Assembly (NCBI GenBank): GCA_026122225.1
Contig: JANEZZ010001477.1
Span: forward strand, 744,001-808,000
Reading direction: 5' to 3'
Source of the DNA: Heloderma charlesbogerti
Taxonomy: Eukaryota; Chordata; Lepidosauria; Squamata; Helodermatidae
Length of the DNA stretch: 64,000 bases
Part shown: positions 26,701 through 43,486 of the stretch, piece by piece
Position numbering within the stretch: position 1 is the stretch's first letter
How the letters are laid out: every line of letters begins with the position of its first letter
The notes under the pieces: generated by a model
The model's input: only the letters and a program-made list of their open reading frames with translations
Told to the model about the DNA's origin: nothing
Database searches by the model: none
Translations under genes and position numbers: made by a program

Positions 26701-27037
26701 ACTGCAAGGAGGTCAAATCAGTCCATCTTAAAGGAAATCAACCCTGACTGCTCATTGGAAGGACAGATACTGAAGCTGAAGCTCAAATATTTTGGCCACC
26801 TAATGCGAAGAGAAAACTCCCTGGAAAAGACCCTGATGCTGGGAAAGATTGAAGGCAAAAGCAGAAGGGGACGGCAGAAGATGAGATGGCTAGATAGCAT
26901 CACCGATGCAATGAATATGAATTTGAGCACACTCCGGGAGAGAGCGGAGGACAGGAAGGCCTGGCGTGCTATGGTCTATGGGGTCACGAAGAGTCGGACA
27001 CGACTTAATGACTGAGCAACAACAAGAGATCCCCTTT
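23795..27037 (+). mobile_element. Near-full-length BovB (RTE clade) LINE with target-site duplication
   Basis: The 13-bp direct repeat agagatccccttt at 23795-23807 and 27025-27037 brackets about 3.2 kb, the normal size of a full BovB. From 23873 the frame encodes an APE-type endonuclease (WNVRS, ISELQW, GDWNAKVG, GSDHELL), then the linker with GKTRDLFKKIGDIKG and EYTEELYRKDLN, and the start of the reverse transcriptase. A frameshift near 25,925 moves RT motif A (IDYTKAFDCVDH) into another frame. A TGA at 26119-26121 replaces an Arg-type codon before QGCILSPCLFN. Motif C reads YADN instead of YADD. The element ends GAACGACTGA-like and AACAAC-rich, as BovB does. It is a recent but inactive copy. 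Confidence 0.92.
23873..27015 (+). pseudogene. BovB ORF2 (endonuclease-reverse transcriptase), frameshifted
   Basis: Two overlapping open segments, 23873-26038 and 26134-27015, together give an EN-RT polyprotein of about 1,000 residues. The break is one frameshift in an A-rich run near 25,920-25,930 plus one TGA. The catalytic aspartate pair of RT is changed to D-N. The C-terminal part includes LRVPWTARRSNQSILKEIN and MRWLDSITDAMNMNLS, typical of BovB. Confidence 0.88.
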
Positions 27038-27998
27038 GCGGCAGCATGGAGGGCCGCAGTGGGGAGGAGAGAGCCTTCCTCTAGCAGGACATTGGATTTA
27101 ATCCAAAGTATGCAACCCGGTCTAATATTTACTAACAGCCTCCCTTGGCTAATAATGATCAGTGACCCCAAGTGAAAGAATATATGGGCCTAAAGTTTAC
27201 ATAGTGAGCTTCACAGGTGAGTCAGGGTACGAAGCTCAGTTTTCCACCTCCAAACTCAACACAGCAGTCACTACTCCACCCCACACTGGTTCTAGCAAGT
27301 TCGCTGTCTGAAGTAGCAAGCTTGCAGGAAATGATGTTCTTCATATTGATGGGCATTACAAGGAGCAAAGTGGGGCCTGGAGCCAAACGTTTGCATGTTT
27401 TCCTGGCTCCAAGGAAAAGTACAAACAGATGACCTAACTTTATTTTAAAATATTCAAATTCAAAAAACAGGGCAAAAAAATGTCCGCATTAGGTGTCGGC
27501 GAGGGGGCCTTTAAAACTTATGCATGTAAAATAAAACCCACCATGGTTTGTTTTATAAAGGCGGGGGGGGGGCGGTCACAATCCTGTCTGGCACTACTAA
27601 GGCCAGTCAGTCTCTATTCACTGGAAAATCTGCCCTTTCTGTATGCCCTTCCTGATCCGATACTATGGGAGAGTCTGATGGATTCTTCGACATGAAATCA
27701 CAAGACGAGGAAAGAAATCTATAGAGCTGCCAACAAAACTTTTGGTGGGACCATCCTGCTACCTCAGCTCCATGACGTTTCTTGACATACCCATCTGTTC
27801 TAAAGAAGAAGAAATACACAGTAGAAAAACCGGATATGTTATCCGCTTCTTTATCTCTAACGGAACTCTTTCGACGGCGGCTCCTGTTTCCAGCCGGACA
27901 CGCAATATCGTTTCCCTTCCGCTCCGTTCGGCTGCTGCCATCTGTGTCTCTATGGCTGATGCTTCTGATTTCCCGGAGTGCCTTGCCAGCGCTGCTCC

Positions 27999-33155
<5,157 letters not shown>

Positions 33156-33742
33156 AGGTGCAAATTTTATGCTTTCCGTTTTGACTACAAGAGGTTGTAC
33201 CTTCTGGCAGTGTGCTTCTGTTCCTTTGGGGCAATGAAGTTAATCTTGTCAAGTCTGCTCCCTCTTTCTCTTCATACTAAAATCACTCAGGAGGGGTATT
33301 GGGGCAGGAGTTGCTGTCTACTGTGCAGTTCACCATGGATGTGGGAGGTACCTGAAGTGACGCGGGGGGGGGACCCCTCAGGCAGGGCTTGGACACACAA
33401 AGGGGCTGTTTGCTATCAGGAGACTCAGGAGGTGGAAAATCTGAATCCTGTAAAACTTGTTGCGAGAGGGGTGCCCAAAAAGACAAGAGAGGGATAGTGG
33501 TAAGAGCAAAAGCATTTACACAGTTCTGGCGGTCTCATACCATTGATGGGAAGGGGTAAGAGTGCTGAAGTTCACGTGGTAACAACATCCAAAGGGGAGC
33601 TATGTTTTCTGTTTCAGCCAAGGCAACAGTTAGCCTAAACATGTTATGACATAAGCTCTTAATGGATCAGATGCATGAAATGTTAAACTCAGTTGGCAGA
33701 GGTGCGTATGGAGAAATATAGCCATTGGGGCAAACCGATACA

Positions 33743-33786
<44 letters not shown>

Positions 33787-34480
33787 AACCAACCAAGGAT
33801 AGCACTTCAAGCATCTGACAGAGTAGACTCTATTTGATGAAAGCTTATGCCACAGACAAGCTGTTTGTCTTTAAGGTGCTGCACGATTCCATTGAAATTC
33901 ACATTGATTCAAAGTCATTACCCACATCTTTGGGTTCAGGTCTACAGCAATCTTCAGTAATTACTGATGCTGACTGGAATGTTCATTTAATACCTTGTGT
34001 GCCATATGCTTCCCCTGACCTATCCAGTGGCTACTATCTCCCAAATTATAAAACAATGTATTTATTATTTGCTTTTTTATACCCTGCCATTCCACCAAAA
34101 AAATGGCACTCAAGTTAGCTTGAATATGCAGTGTTGAACTCCAATATCAAATCCCTTTGCTACCATGCAACCTGAAAGAACATGTCAACAAGAAGTCTGA
34201 ATCACACTTTTAAACAGGAATTATATTTTCCTTCTGTTATTGTTTAAATGTTTTCCTAGAGTTCCCTAAGGCTATAAGCTGCCATCAGGGTGTGTACTGC
34301 TGTAATACCATTTATCCAGCAGGTGGTGTCTTCTGTACACTAGCGGTACTATCCAAGTAAATATTGGGATATGAGAATTTTGGATGGGAAAATCTAGGAA
34401 CTATATTAAGATCATAACTAAGTCAGTCATCAACCTGAGGAATAACAATTGTTCACTGCTGGTAGATAATCCATCTAAGT
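33156..34480. other. Gene-free stretch 3' of RPL29
   Basis: It lies between the convergent ends of RPL29 and the opsin remnant. The missing last opsin exon would be expected between here and 39,600; I could not find it. Confidence 0.45.
33742..33786 (+). repeat. (CTGT)n(CT)n microsatellite
   Basis: About 6 tetramers followed by a CT run. Confidence 0.95.
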
Positions 34481-34484
34481 ACTG

Positions 34485-35000
34485 ACTATACAAGAACCCT
34501 GTTTGAGCAAGTCAAAGGTACATTTAGTCCAGCACTCTGTTTCCAGAAGTGGCCGGCCAGCTGTTGCTGGGAAGCTCATGAGCAGGGCATGACAGCAGAC
34601 ACTGTTCTATTGGTTTCAAGCATTTGTTAAGCTGAGATTGACCCATTTAGCTATCATTGCTAATGGGTGTTAAGCCTCCCAATGAATTTGTCTAGAAAGC
34701 CAAATGGGATAGTGGCCGTTGCCCCTTCATGTAATCGTGTTCTACGCTGAATAACATTTTCTCTGTCTCCAACCATCCATGGTGTTATGAACTTCTATTG
34801 TACCCACACAAACACACCCCTTTTTGTCTGAAGTACAAATCCCCAAGTACTTCAGCCTTTTCCTATAGTGGGTCTTTTATACCTCAATTATTTCAGTTGC
34901 CTTTTCTGTACCTTTCCCCATTTTTACAATATCCTTACTTTGGGCAACTAGAAGTGTACACTATTCCAGAAGTAACAGCAGCATAAATTTATATAAAGGC
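34485..35000 (-). mobile_element. LINE remnant, antisense, degraded
   Basis: Starts with 'tttagtccagcactctgttt' and 'gtggccggccagctgttgct', then pieces such as 'atttcagttgccttttctgt' and 'actattccagaagtaacagc'. These occur in this order in antisense CR1-clade LINE 3' halves (compare 44.2 and 46.1-46.5 kb). Too degraded to give a protein. Confidence 0.5.
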
Positions 35001-35490
35001 ATTGCGATGGGTAGTTTGTCAAAAGTATTTGAAGATTAGCACGTAAACGTAGGGGTTCCAGGATAGTTTGTCTCCATGATTTTACAGCATAACTGATTCT
35101 AACCTGTTGCCCTTCAGCTCCCATCAGCTTCAGCCAGCATGGCCAATTGTCTAGAATCCTGGGAGTTGTACTCCAAAACAACTGGAGGGTACCAGGTTTG
35201 GGAAGGCTGCTAGGCACTCCTGTGTGTGAAATATGAAGTGTTGGTTACATGTAACATGGTCCTAAGAAAGATGGCTTAGATTCTAACCTTTCCATGAACA
35301 GAACTGAGCTCTCCTGCCTCCTCCTTCCTACTGAGCCACTTGAAAATCTGCTGTTGGTGGTTGGGGGACCCTTGGGACTGGTAGGATATGTTGTGGGGGT
35401 GCAGTTGAAGTGGGGGGAGTTGGCAGAAGTTACCCCCTTCCTTATGTGAACAGAGGAGCAACTTGGGATCAAAGCCATATAATAGTGCGA

Positions 35491-35598
35491 TCTTCCCCAA
35501 CCTGGTGCCTTCCAGATGTTTTGGACTTCAGGTCCTATCAGCCCCAGACATGGCAGTTGTCCAAAACATCTGGAGGGCACCAGGTTGGGGAAGGCTAT
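35491..35598. mobile_element. Palindromic MITE (family B)
   Basis: cttccccaacctggtgcctt ... gcaccaggttggggaaggct, 108 bp. A second copy lies 280 bp upstream at 35101-35212. Confidence 0.8.
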
Positions 35599-35724
35599 AA
35601 TTATGCCTTTCATCTCTTACCTGAATCTCGCACTAATATCTATCCCTGGGATAGTTACATGTAGTAAACACTGCCCTGTGGATTTTTTAGACACTGGATT
35701 CTTCCTCGGACGCAGCCCAATTTA

Positions 35725-35925
35725 TTTTTTATTTATTGCATTTATATCCCACCTTTTTTCCTCTTGCAAGGAATCCAAGGCGGCGTATGTAATCCTCCAT
35801 TCCATTTTATCCTCATGACAACAACCCTGTGAGGTAGGTTGGGCTGAGAGTCTGTGACTGGCCTAAAATCACCCAGTGAGCTTCCATGGCCAAGCGGGGA
35901 CTGGGATCTCCCAGCTTAAAGGATC
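35725..35925 (+). repeat. Interspersed repeat, second long copy of the 20138 family
   Basis: 'tttatatcccacctttttt', 'ccaaggcggcgtatgtaatc', 'acaaccctgtgaggtaggtt' and 'tctgtgactggcctaaaatc' follow the order of 20138-20336. Confidence 0.7.
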
Positions 35926-36575
35926 ATAATTCTGTTATAGGAATAACTATGTAAATGCCAGAACTTTATTTCATTTCTATACTGCCCAACAGCCGAAGCT
36001 CTCTACTCTATAAAGCTCAGAACTTTAGTATTTGAATTGAACTTTGAGGTACTTACTCAATTCAGTTCTAATGTCATGGTTTGGCATTCCATAAACAACC
36101 CTCAGGCTGACGAGCTTCTTCCTCCGCTTGCACAATAAATGAGGGAAGGTGCAGAGAGGTTATGAGCTCCAGGTTTGTTCATGTAACTGAAACATATATA
36201 GTGTTATGTCCAAGTGGTGCCAATGTTGATTGTTGATGACTTTTTCTTCCATGATTCTATGTTTGCTCTGTCTACATTCTATGCCAGCTGTCCTTGTGTC
36301 ATAAATCCCTTCAAGCGATTCTATTTCTCTTGTATTTCACCCATGGTAACAGTGCGCTAACCTGTATATTTGAAATTCCTCAGTCTAACATGCAAAGCCT
36401 GTGCTTTCTACTCTGCTTTCTCTAGCCTTTGTGTTCTTCATTCAGATGTGTCCTGTGCCATATGAATTCTGTGATAAAAATGTGTGACTGGTATAATAAA
36501 GATGGCAGTGGAGCTGGCTAGGATTCCATTCAAGCTGGAGACAAATGAACCGTGCTATTAGCTTGAGCTAAAGAG

Positions 36576-36652
36576 ACAGGAAGGCCTGGCGTGCTATGGT
36601 CCATGGGGTCACGAAGAGTCGGACATGACTGAACGACTGAACAACAACAAAG
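36576..36652 (+). mobile_element. BovB 3' tail fragment
   Basis: aaggcctggcgtgctatggt, then tcacgaagagtcggacatga and gaacgactgaacaac match the last 75 bp of the BovB at 27 kb. The rest of the element is absent (5' truncated). Confidence 0.85.
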
Positions 36653-37592
36653 AGACACATAAGGCCTCAATCCTTCCATTCCCTCTGGTCAGTGGAACAT
36701 TTTCTGTAGGATTTCCAGTTCGGCCAGAACAGGGTCCTTGCCCAAGGAGTAAATTTCCAAAAATGAAGAACAAAACTGGATGGCTTTTGCGGCCTGTTTC
36801 CCATTTGCAGTTCGGAAACTCTGCCTTTCCTGGAAACCTTTTGTCATCGGTGACCTTCAGCACTCCTGCCATGCAAGAGTTTCCCAAATATGGCCTCAGC
36901 AGCTTCCAGCCCAAAATAGCCACGTGTGACACAATGCAAGATGGGATAATGCACTCTAAAGCTAGAGTGTCATTGTGTGAGAAGAGCCGGGGGCTTGCTT
37001 CCTTTGGCCGTGCAACCGTATCAGGTTCGCCTCTGCCTCGTAGAATAGCCTTGGCAAGAGGCTATTCTACTCCCATGGAGTCAACAATGTGCTGGTTACT
37101 GGCACACACAAATCTTTTACTGCACCTGTATTGAATGGAAATGCGTTTATGGTTCTCATCACGACATCCCAAACAGAATGTATCCAGTGATTCAGCATAC
37201 TTCCAGACAAATGTAGTGCTTTTAACTGCAGTCATTTCCTATTAATCAGTATATTCATAAGTATGACCAGTCGCTTGTCCTCTTGGTAGTCATTTGCATT
37301 GTTGCTAAAGCCCAGCTCCATCCTCCACTGAAGGGTTATCTGCATGTGGTACCCATCTTAATGTGGGTTAGGGAAGATGGGGAGGGAGCTGCTCCTTCCG
37401 CCGGATAACTAGCAGGAGAGCCAGGAGTGGCATAGAGGACTATTGAGGGGAGGATTTGTCATCGCAGTAGTTCACGTTTGGCAAGAGGAGGTTCCTGCTG
37501 ACGTTCATTCTGCCCTGAGGGATGATTCTGTTTGTATTGCAACTGAGTTGGTTCCCTTGCTGTCTCTTCAGAGCCATAGTCAAAGCATTTGG

Positions 37593-37727
37593 CCTATGGC
37601 TAGATAGCATCACTGATGCAATGAATATGGACTTGAGCACGCTCCGGGAGAGAGTGCAGGACAAGAAGGCCTGGCGTGCTATGGTCCATGGGGTCACGAA
37701 GAGTCGGACACGACAGAACAACAACTT
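37593..37727 (+). mobile_element. BovB 3' tail fragment
   Basis: It starts at tggctagatagcatcactga and runs to gacacgacagaacaacaac, about 135 bp equal to the end of BovB ORF2 and its 3' UTR. 5' truncated. Confidence 0.88.
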
Positions 37728-38968
37728 CTTGGACAAGGTTAAACACTTCTCTAGGCATGGTAAGGAGGACACAACTTTTTCTCGATGCTGAATGGTGGAG
37801 AAGAACACATGGAGCCTTAGCTATCTGTGCTGCAGCTGGAGGGGCAGTTTTGACACTGGCGCTCCTTTGGAGCCATAAAGTTACTATCAGTACATACCCA
37901 ACCTGGATAACAATGTGATCACCAGAAATTACTCAGGACTGCCTCTTATTTCTGAAAGTAGGCATGGTTGGGCACCTGCTAGAGGCCCACACCTCAGCAG
38001 GGGCCCACTGTCAAGAGCCCCTTGGACTGACTTCTCTTCACCACTGCAGTCTGCTTGTTCACCTGCCTCCTGCTCTGACACAGACAATGCTGGTGGTGAG
38101 GAGGTGGAGCAGGAGATGCCTCGGCCTACTCACTCACTGGCTCTCTGCCTGTCAAGCAAGCAAGTGATAGCAATGATGCAGAAGTATGAAGAGCAACAGC
38201 AGCTGATGACAATGGTGGTGAGAAGTTAGACTCACCGGCTGGGTTCAGACGATCGTGGGGGTGAAAGAACCCATCATAGTTTCTTCCCCTGCCCCAGCAT
38301 ATGTGCGTAGGACCGTGATTTGCATAATTACCTGTGATGCGGCATGGGTTGCCATGTCGTCCAAACCCGGTGTGGCAGGGGTGACTTCTTACCTATGCCA
38401 CAACCCAGGATGGGTTATTTTGCCCCCATGGTCATATGAATGTGGCCACTGAAGGAAGAGGTCCATTGAGGGTGCCTTGCACAAGGGCCCCCAAAAACCT
38501 TGAGCTGGCACTGTTGTGGAAGATATGCCAGTATGGTTTATTTGCATATGCTAACAATCTTATGCAATTGAACAATTGACTAACATTGACACTTTTTTTT
38601 GTTTTGTTTTTAAAGCCCATTGGCATGTATTACCATTGGGGCAGCTTTCAAGCTTGCTCAGCAGCAGCCTTGTTCCTTCTCTATTCTTTCTTAATGTTTT
38701 TACAGATTTTGAATGCTTTGCCTCAAAAACTGACCTATAGTAACTGACCAATGACAGACTACATTTTCTTTGTAGGGAAAACAAAAAGAGCATACACAGA
38801 ATAAACATCCTTGAAGTCATCTAGTGTCCATAACAGTGCTACCACCAGCTTAATTTAGAACAGTAAGAACTCTTGTTGATTATTCTGTTTTCAGAGGCCT
38901 GCTAGAAATTTATACTTTCCTGATTCAACTAATTTTGAATCCACAAGTTGTGCAGTGAGATGTTGAGC

Positions 38969-39312
38969 GTTTCTACATAATGCATTTGTTGTGCACTTGT
39001 CGTTCCCTACTCACAGTTGTTTACGGGTTCTTCAGATGACATTGTGACCCTCTTGTTTCACTTCTGTATATAACAAGGGCTTTTGGCGAGTTTTTTTAGA
39101 GCAGGGAAAATGTGGCATTTTATTATGAAAGCGAAAGAAAGCACAATTTCCTTTTGTGTCTGTGTGCTATTCTGCTATGCCACAGTGCCACCTAGACGTT
39201 ACGTAGTGGAAAAGCAAGAAAGGAAATGCTCCTCGTTTACAGCTCAGATCTCAATTCTACAACAAAACCAAAAGTAGATGCAGCAGATTAACAGCCTCAT
39301 GTAGAAAAGCCC
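38969..39312 (+). mobile_element. Small DNA transposon, copy 1 (family D)
   Basis: The ends gcgtttctacataatgc and gcctcatgtagaaaagc are inverted. The body includes 'agagcagggaaaatgtggca' and 'tcaattctacaacaaaacca'. The same sequence in opposite orientation is at 49188-49535. Confidence 0.7.
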
Positions 39313-39406
39313 ACTGTATTCTACAGGTTGGAAAAGTAAGGTGTGGGTTATTAAGTGAAATCAGTGTCATCTTTAGAAAACTAGAACATCTTGCCATTAC
39401 TCTAAT

Positions 39407-39509
39407 CCAGGAGTGGGCAACTTGTGGCCGCCCAGATGTTTTGGCATAGCTAATGGTGAGGAATCATGGGAGTGAACATCCAGAGGGCCACAAGTTGCCT
39501 GCCCCTGGA
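39407..39509. mobile_element. About 100-bp terminal-inverted-repeat element
   Basis: CAGGAGTGGGCAACTTGTGG at the left and, in reverse complement, CAGGGGCAGGCAACTTGTGG at the right (17 of 20 equal). hAT-like ends; the flanking duplication is not clear. Confidence 0.65.
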
Positions 39510-39613
39510 CAACTAGGCTGTATTTCATTCTTCTTGAGTAAATGACAATGCCCCCACGCTGAAAGTGAGAAGGAAGGTAATATGGCAAGCAAGGCTGCCT
39601 ACAGGAGTTTTAC

Positions 39614-39856
39614 CTGCTTGTTCAGACAGATGCAAACCACTGGGTTGTATATGGTGCCTGTTTTTGCCATGTACATAGGGTTGCTCTGAATTCTGGGGTC
39701 CATAATCACTTCTGGTTTCACCACTTTGGTCAGCGCAAAGGCAACATAAGGCATCCAGCTGAGAAGGAAGGCCAGAAGTGTAATGTCAGCTGTCCTAGTC
39801 ACCTGAAACTTAGCCTGCTGAGTGGAATTGCTTTGGACCAAGCCATTTTTTGCTGC
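39614..39856 (-). pseudogene. Opsin pseudogene exon 3 (loop 3, TM6, TM7)
   Basis: 243 nt in phase 0 after a (CT)n acceptor ending CTAG. It encodes an acidic-free loop, then KFQVTRTADITLLAFLLSW, MPYVAFALTKVV and TM7 with MAKTGTIYNPVV. It ends at NKQ with a GTAAAA donor, exactly at rhodopsin's exon 4 end (rhodopsin's exon is 240 nt). The stretch between VTR and LAFL (TADITL) is normally hydrophobic and Met/Val-rich; an Asp there looks like decay. NPxxY has lost its tyrosine. Confidence 0.9.
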
Positions 39857-40035
39857 CTAGAGAGAGAGAGAGAGAGAAAGCAGAGGCGGCAAAGAATGCA
39901 AGATGTTTTTCAAGTCTCTCTGCTAATTTCAAAGGCAGCAACTTTGACCTTAGCCCAAAATCTGCTCAAATCAGTTGGAAACAGTAATGCTGATTTCCAT
40001 GTGATTGTTACTATTATTTATTCATGCTTAACAGG

Positions 40036-40235
40036 GGCTGTAGCTTGGGCACTCGCTTTGCATGCAGTCAATTCCAGATTCATTCCTCACATCCCTAGAT
40101 AAAAAGACTTCAGCCAACAGCGTGGCTGGGGGAAATCACTGCCCCAGATCTTGAAGAGCAGTTGCTGTCAGAGCAGACAAAGGTAGACTGGACTAGATTG
40201 ATTCATCATGATCAGTGTAAGGCAGCTTTTTACAT
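40036..40235 (+). repeat. tRNA-derived SINE, diverged
   Basis: 'ctgtagcttgggcactcgct' to 'gtgtaaggcagctttttaca'. Same family as 48880-49076 with more changes. Confidence 0.65.
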
Positions 40236-40239
40236 TCCC

Positions 40240-40866
40240 TCATATGGCATTGAAGTCTTGTTTTACCACACATTTCAATCCTCCAAATTTCCTGGCTTTT
40301 GGTTCAAGCTGTAGTTTCGGACATCGTGCTAACCAATTTAACCCATGGTTTGTTGGCCTACCTAGGGTTTGTCTGGCAGATGATTGAACAAACTGTGGTT
40401 TGTTTTCTCAGTCTCTGAGTTGTTTGTTTCCCTCCTTCACCCGCTCCCTCCCTGTATCCTAAATGCCTTTGTGACGCTATTGTACTGGCATGTAGAACAT
40501 CTGTTTGGGGAGTTTGTTTTTACCATTCTTGTCCACCGCCTCTGAGGCAGACAAACAACCCATGAACAGCCCACAGTTCTGAGTTCACACATAACAACCC
40601 ATCAGTTAAACAACCCAGAGTTCACAACCCAACAACAAACCATGAGTTCTCTTTCTGGGTTGTTTGTGATTAACATCCATGGTTTGTTAGTGCCGCTGGG
40701 GTCACATGCCACGACAACCCAGATTTTAACTTAGTGTTGTATGCAGACCATGTCTGTGTGATGACACATGTAGCTGGAGGAGGAGGTAGGATCCTGAGGT
40801 GGTAGAATGGACTGTACCACTTCTGGCTGTGGGTGGGAGATACCACTTTTAAATGCTGCTGCTGCT

Positions 40867-40952
<86 letters not shown>

Positions 40953-42550
40953 GTCCTTAGCAAAAGGACCTTTTTTGTGGGGAGGTTGGTTACCAGCATC
41001 AGAGCAAAGCAGATCTGTGGGATTTTTTCCCCTTCGTGAGCACATGGTTAAGTGTTAACATTTGAGTTGAATTGAGTTGAAGCTCACCCTCACAGCTGTT
41101 CTGCGCAGTTCTTTGAACAACTTCCACTCCAGTCTGCTACACGAAGAGCTGAGCCTACGCAGACGGCAGAACGAGGCAATACAGCACTGAGATGGTAGAG
41201 TGGACTGTGCTAGGTCGAACTGTGGCTGGAGCACCACATCTTTGAATGTGCACTTATTGTCAAAACCCCTGCAAACAAAGCCAGTTCAAGGGAGTGAGGT
41301 TCTAGCCTTGCCGTTTTTCTGCTGTGCTGGTTTTCCATTTGCAGGCAGCTACTGCTGCTGCTGCTCTTCCCCCCGCCCCTCATATTTACTTGTTATATAC
41401 CCCTATGGCCCTTTAAAATCACACCTCCGCCGCTCCACACGTTATTGGGGGCAAACCCATATTTGAAGACATTGGTTTTCATATATAGATTGGCATCAAT
41501 AATGATTTTCCAAGGAATGAATAAAGGCAGACATACGTTGGAGATTTATGTAGATGTAGTCAGGGCCCCAGTTTGGGCTGCGGTGTGTTTCCATCTTTTC
41601 AATTTCTGGGAAACCATTTTATTCATCATATCCCTCTAAACGGCTCAAAAGCTAATGTGTTGCTTGCCTGCCTGCCTGCCTGCCTGCCTTTTTGCTGCAG
41701 TTCTAACAGCACGTACGCTGCTTTGACTGTGACTATGACAGTGAGCTATGGATGCAAAGGAGTCAAAGAGGAGGGACTCCGGGGACAACAATAAAGGATA
41801 GAAGGTTGTAACAGCTGCTAGGACAATGCCTGCACCAAGTATTCCCAGCATGCCCTGGAATAATGTGTCTATAAATAGCTGCAAGTCATAATCGTGTAGA
41901 GGACGTGTTTCACTCAAATGTCTTAAGGTCAGACAGTTGTTACTGGGGCCTCTAGGCACGTGCCACCTCTCCAAGGCTGCGTGGCTGGTTGTTGCTGTTT
42001 TCTTTGCTTTTATCATTTTAAACATCTATTCTTCGGTTTTAAATGCAAGAAAAGCCTGTTGTTTTGCCTAGATTGCTCCAGTGTCAGCCTGGGCCTCAAG
42101 CCCTACATATTGTGAATGGATCCAACTATTTCAAGACTCAGCCAAGTAGCATCATTGAGACTAATTTAGACAGAGCATAAGCTTCAGCCTAGTTCATGGA
42201 ATGCAGACAAATGATCAAATACAAAGTCTTGATTTAACAACAACAGGAATAAGAGAATGAGGGTTTCCATGTTAGAGAAGGAGCCCCATATCGGGGGGGG
42301 GGGGATTGGACCCAGGTAAAGACCTTCTCATTTTCTCAGATCTTTTAAATTTTGAATCTTGAATTCTTTAGTGATCTATAGATCTTGTGACATTTTTAGA
42401 GTTTAAGTTTAAAACTTGTGACATTTCTGGTGTTGTTATTTTTTTTAATCCTCCACTGCAGGTTTGATTTGATTGTTTTATCTTTCATGTATCATTTATC
42501 TTTTATTGTAAGCCACCCCAAGAATTTTTGTTAGCACATCAAATATAGGG
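40240..42550. other. Opsin pseudogene intron between exons 2 and 3
   Basis: 40320-40740 is rich in aacccatggtttgttg-like inverted motifs and looks like a worn foldback transposon. CTGC tetramers occur at 41667-41690. No coding exon seen. Confidence 0.5.
40869..40950 (+). repeat. (TC)n(TG)n compound microsatellite
   Basis: About 45 bp of TC then about 35 bp of TG, in the last recognised opsin intron. Confidence 0.97.
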
Positions 42551-42611
42551 GCTGTTCTACATGAGGCTGTTAATTTGCTGCATCTACTTTCGGTTTTGTT
42601 GCAGAATTGAG

Positions 42612-42712
42612 ATCCAAAAACTTAGACAGAAAAACATCCTACAACTCAGCTGACTGGGTAATGCTGGGAGTTGTAGGACTTTTTTCTGTCTAAGCATACA
42701 AAGGATTGCAAC
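42612..42712. mobile_element. Palindromic MITE (family A), left end lost
   Basis: Arms acttagacagaaaaacatcc and ttttctgtctaagcatac. It sits where a second MITE (from 42551) has been broken. Confidence 0.7.
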
Positions 42713-42837
42713 CACACAGGCCTTAGTTTACCCAACTGTGGAACCAGTTGCAAGAACCCTTTTGATAAGTCCATTCCAACCCCTTTGGAGAACTAGGTGA
42801 TTATCATCTGTTATGTGAAATAGGGTGGTCAACTCAC

Positions 42838-43166
42838 CTTTCTGAGGGTGCTAATGAGTTTGCCGTAGGACAAGAGAATAAGGGTTAAAGGAACCAGGAA
42901 GCAACAAATGAAGAGACATGTGTGGTAACTGTGACTGTTCCTGTTTTCTTTGTGCCATGCCGGAGTACAGTTTGAGGCAATACCTTCCACGTCATAGCTA
43001 CTCCAACTGAAAAGTACTGGGTTAGTCCACAGTGTAGACCAGGGCCAGACAAACAGGAAGGCCAGTATGGCATATTTCTTCCCAAACTGAATGGCTTTGA
43101 ATGGCCTGCACACCACAAGGCACCTCTCCAAAGCACACACGACAACTGACCAAAGGGCCACCAACC
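42838..43166 (-). pseudogene. Opsin pseudogene exon 2 (TM3 to loop 3), equal to rhodopsin exons 2+3
   Basis: 329 nt after a pyrimidine-rich tract ending CTGTAG, with no stop codon. It encodes LVALWSVVVCALERCLVVC, TM4, ECL2 with the conserved Glu and Cys (VEG...SNC), TM5 and ISTLRK, then a GTGAGT donor. The left boundary lies at rhodopsin's intron 1 site and the right at its intron 3 site. The intron that splits rhodopsin inside ECL2 is absent. Confidence 0.9.
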
Positions 43167-43363
43167 CTACAGCAGGAGGAAGAGGAAGCAATCATGCTTG
43201 TTGCTCTCGAGGCAAAGCTTAACCAGAAAGTCTGCTATGCTGAAACTCTGCCATCATGGTGACAAAATAGAAGGTCATTCATCAACATTAGGATAGGTGC
43301 AGACTGCTCTTTCAACCGTTTCCCTTGCCCATTCCCCCCATCTGTCATATACGTAGTCACTTA

Positions 43364-43486
43364 TGGTGCAATCCTATGCACGTTTAGACAGAAAAACATC
43401 CTGGCTGGGGCATATTGGGAGTTGGCTGGAGCCTGCTCGGAGCTGCAGGACTTTTTTGCCATCTATACATGCACTGGATTGTGTCC
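43364..43486. mobile_element. Palindromic MITE (family A) next to opsin exon 2
   Basis: Flanked by TTA (43361-43363, 43487-43489); ends ggtgcaatcctatgcacg and catgcactggattgtgtcc. It lies about 200 bp upstream of the opsin exon in intron 1. Confidence 0.8.

Larger units (their letters stand above)
35930..38965. other. Gene-free stretch with BovB tails and a foldback
   Basis: Holds two BovB tails and, at about 38240-38450, an imperfect foldback with ends like ggttcagacgatcg and gtcgtccaaacc. No exon recognised. Confidence 0.45.

Noticed and set aside
33156..39600. Last exon of the opsin (cytoplasmic tail)
   Set aside because: Searched by eye on the - strand for an F-R-x-C start with a palmitoylation Cys pair; nothing convincing. 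Probably lost or too diverged.
40670..41045. Arg/Glu- and His/Thr-repeat proteins on the - strand
   Set aside because: Translations of the (TC)n(TG)n microsatellite.
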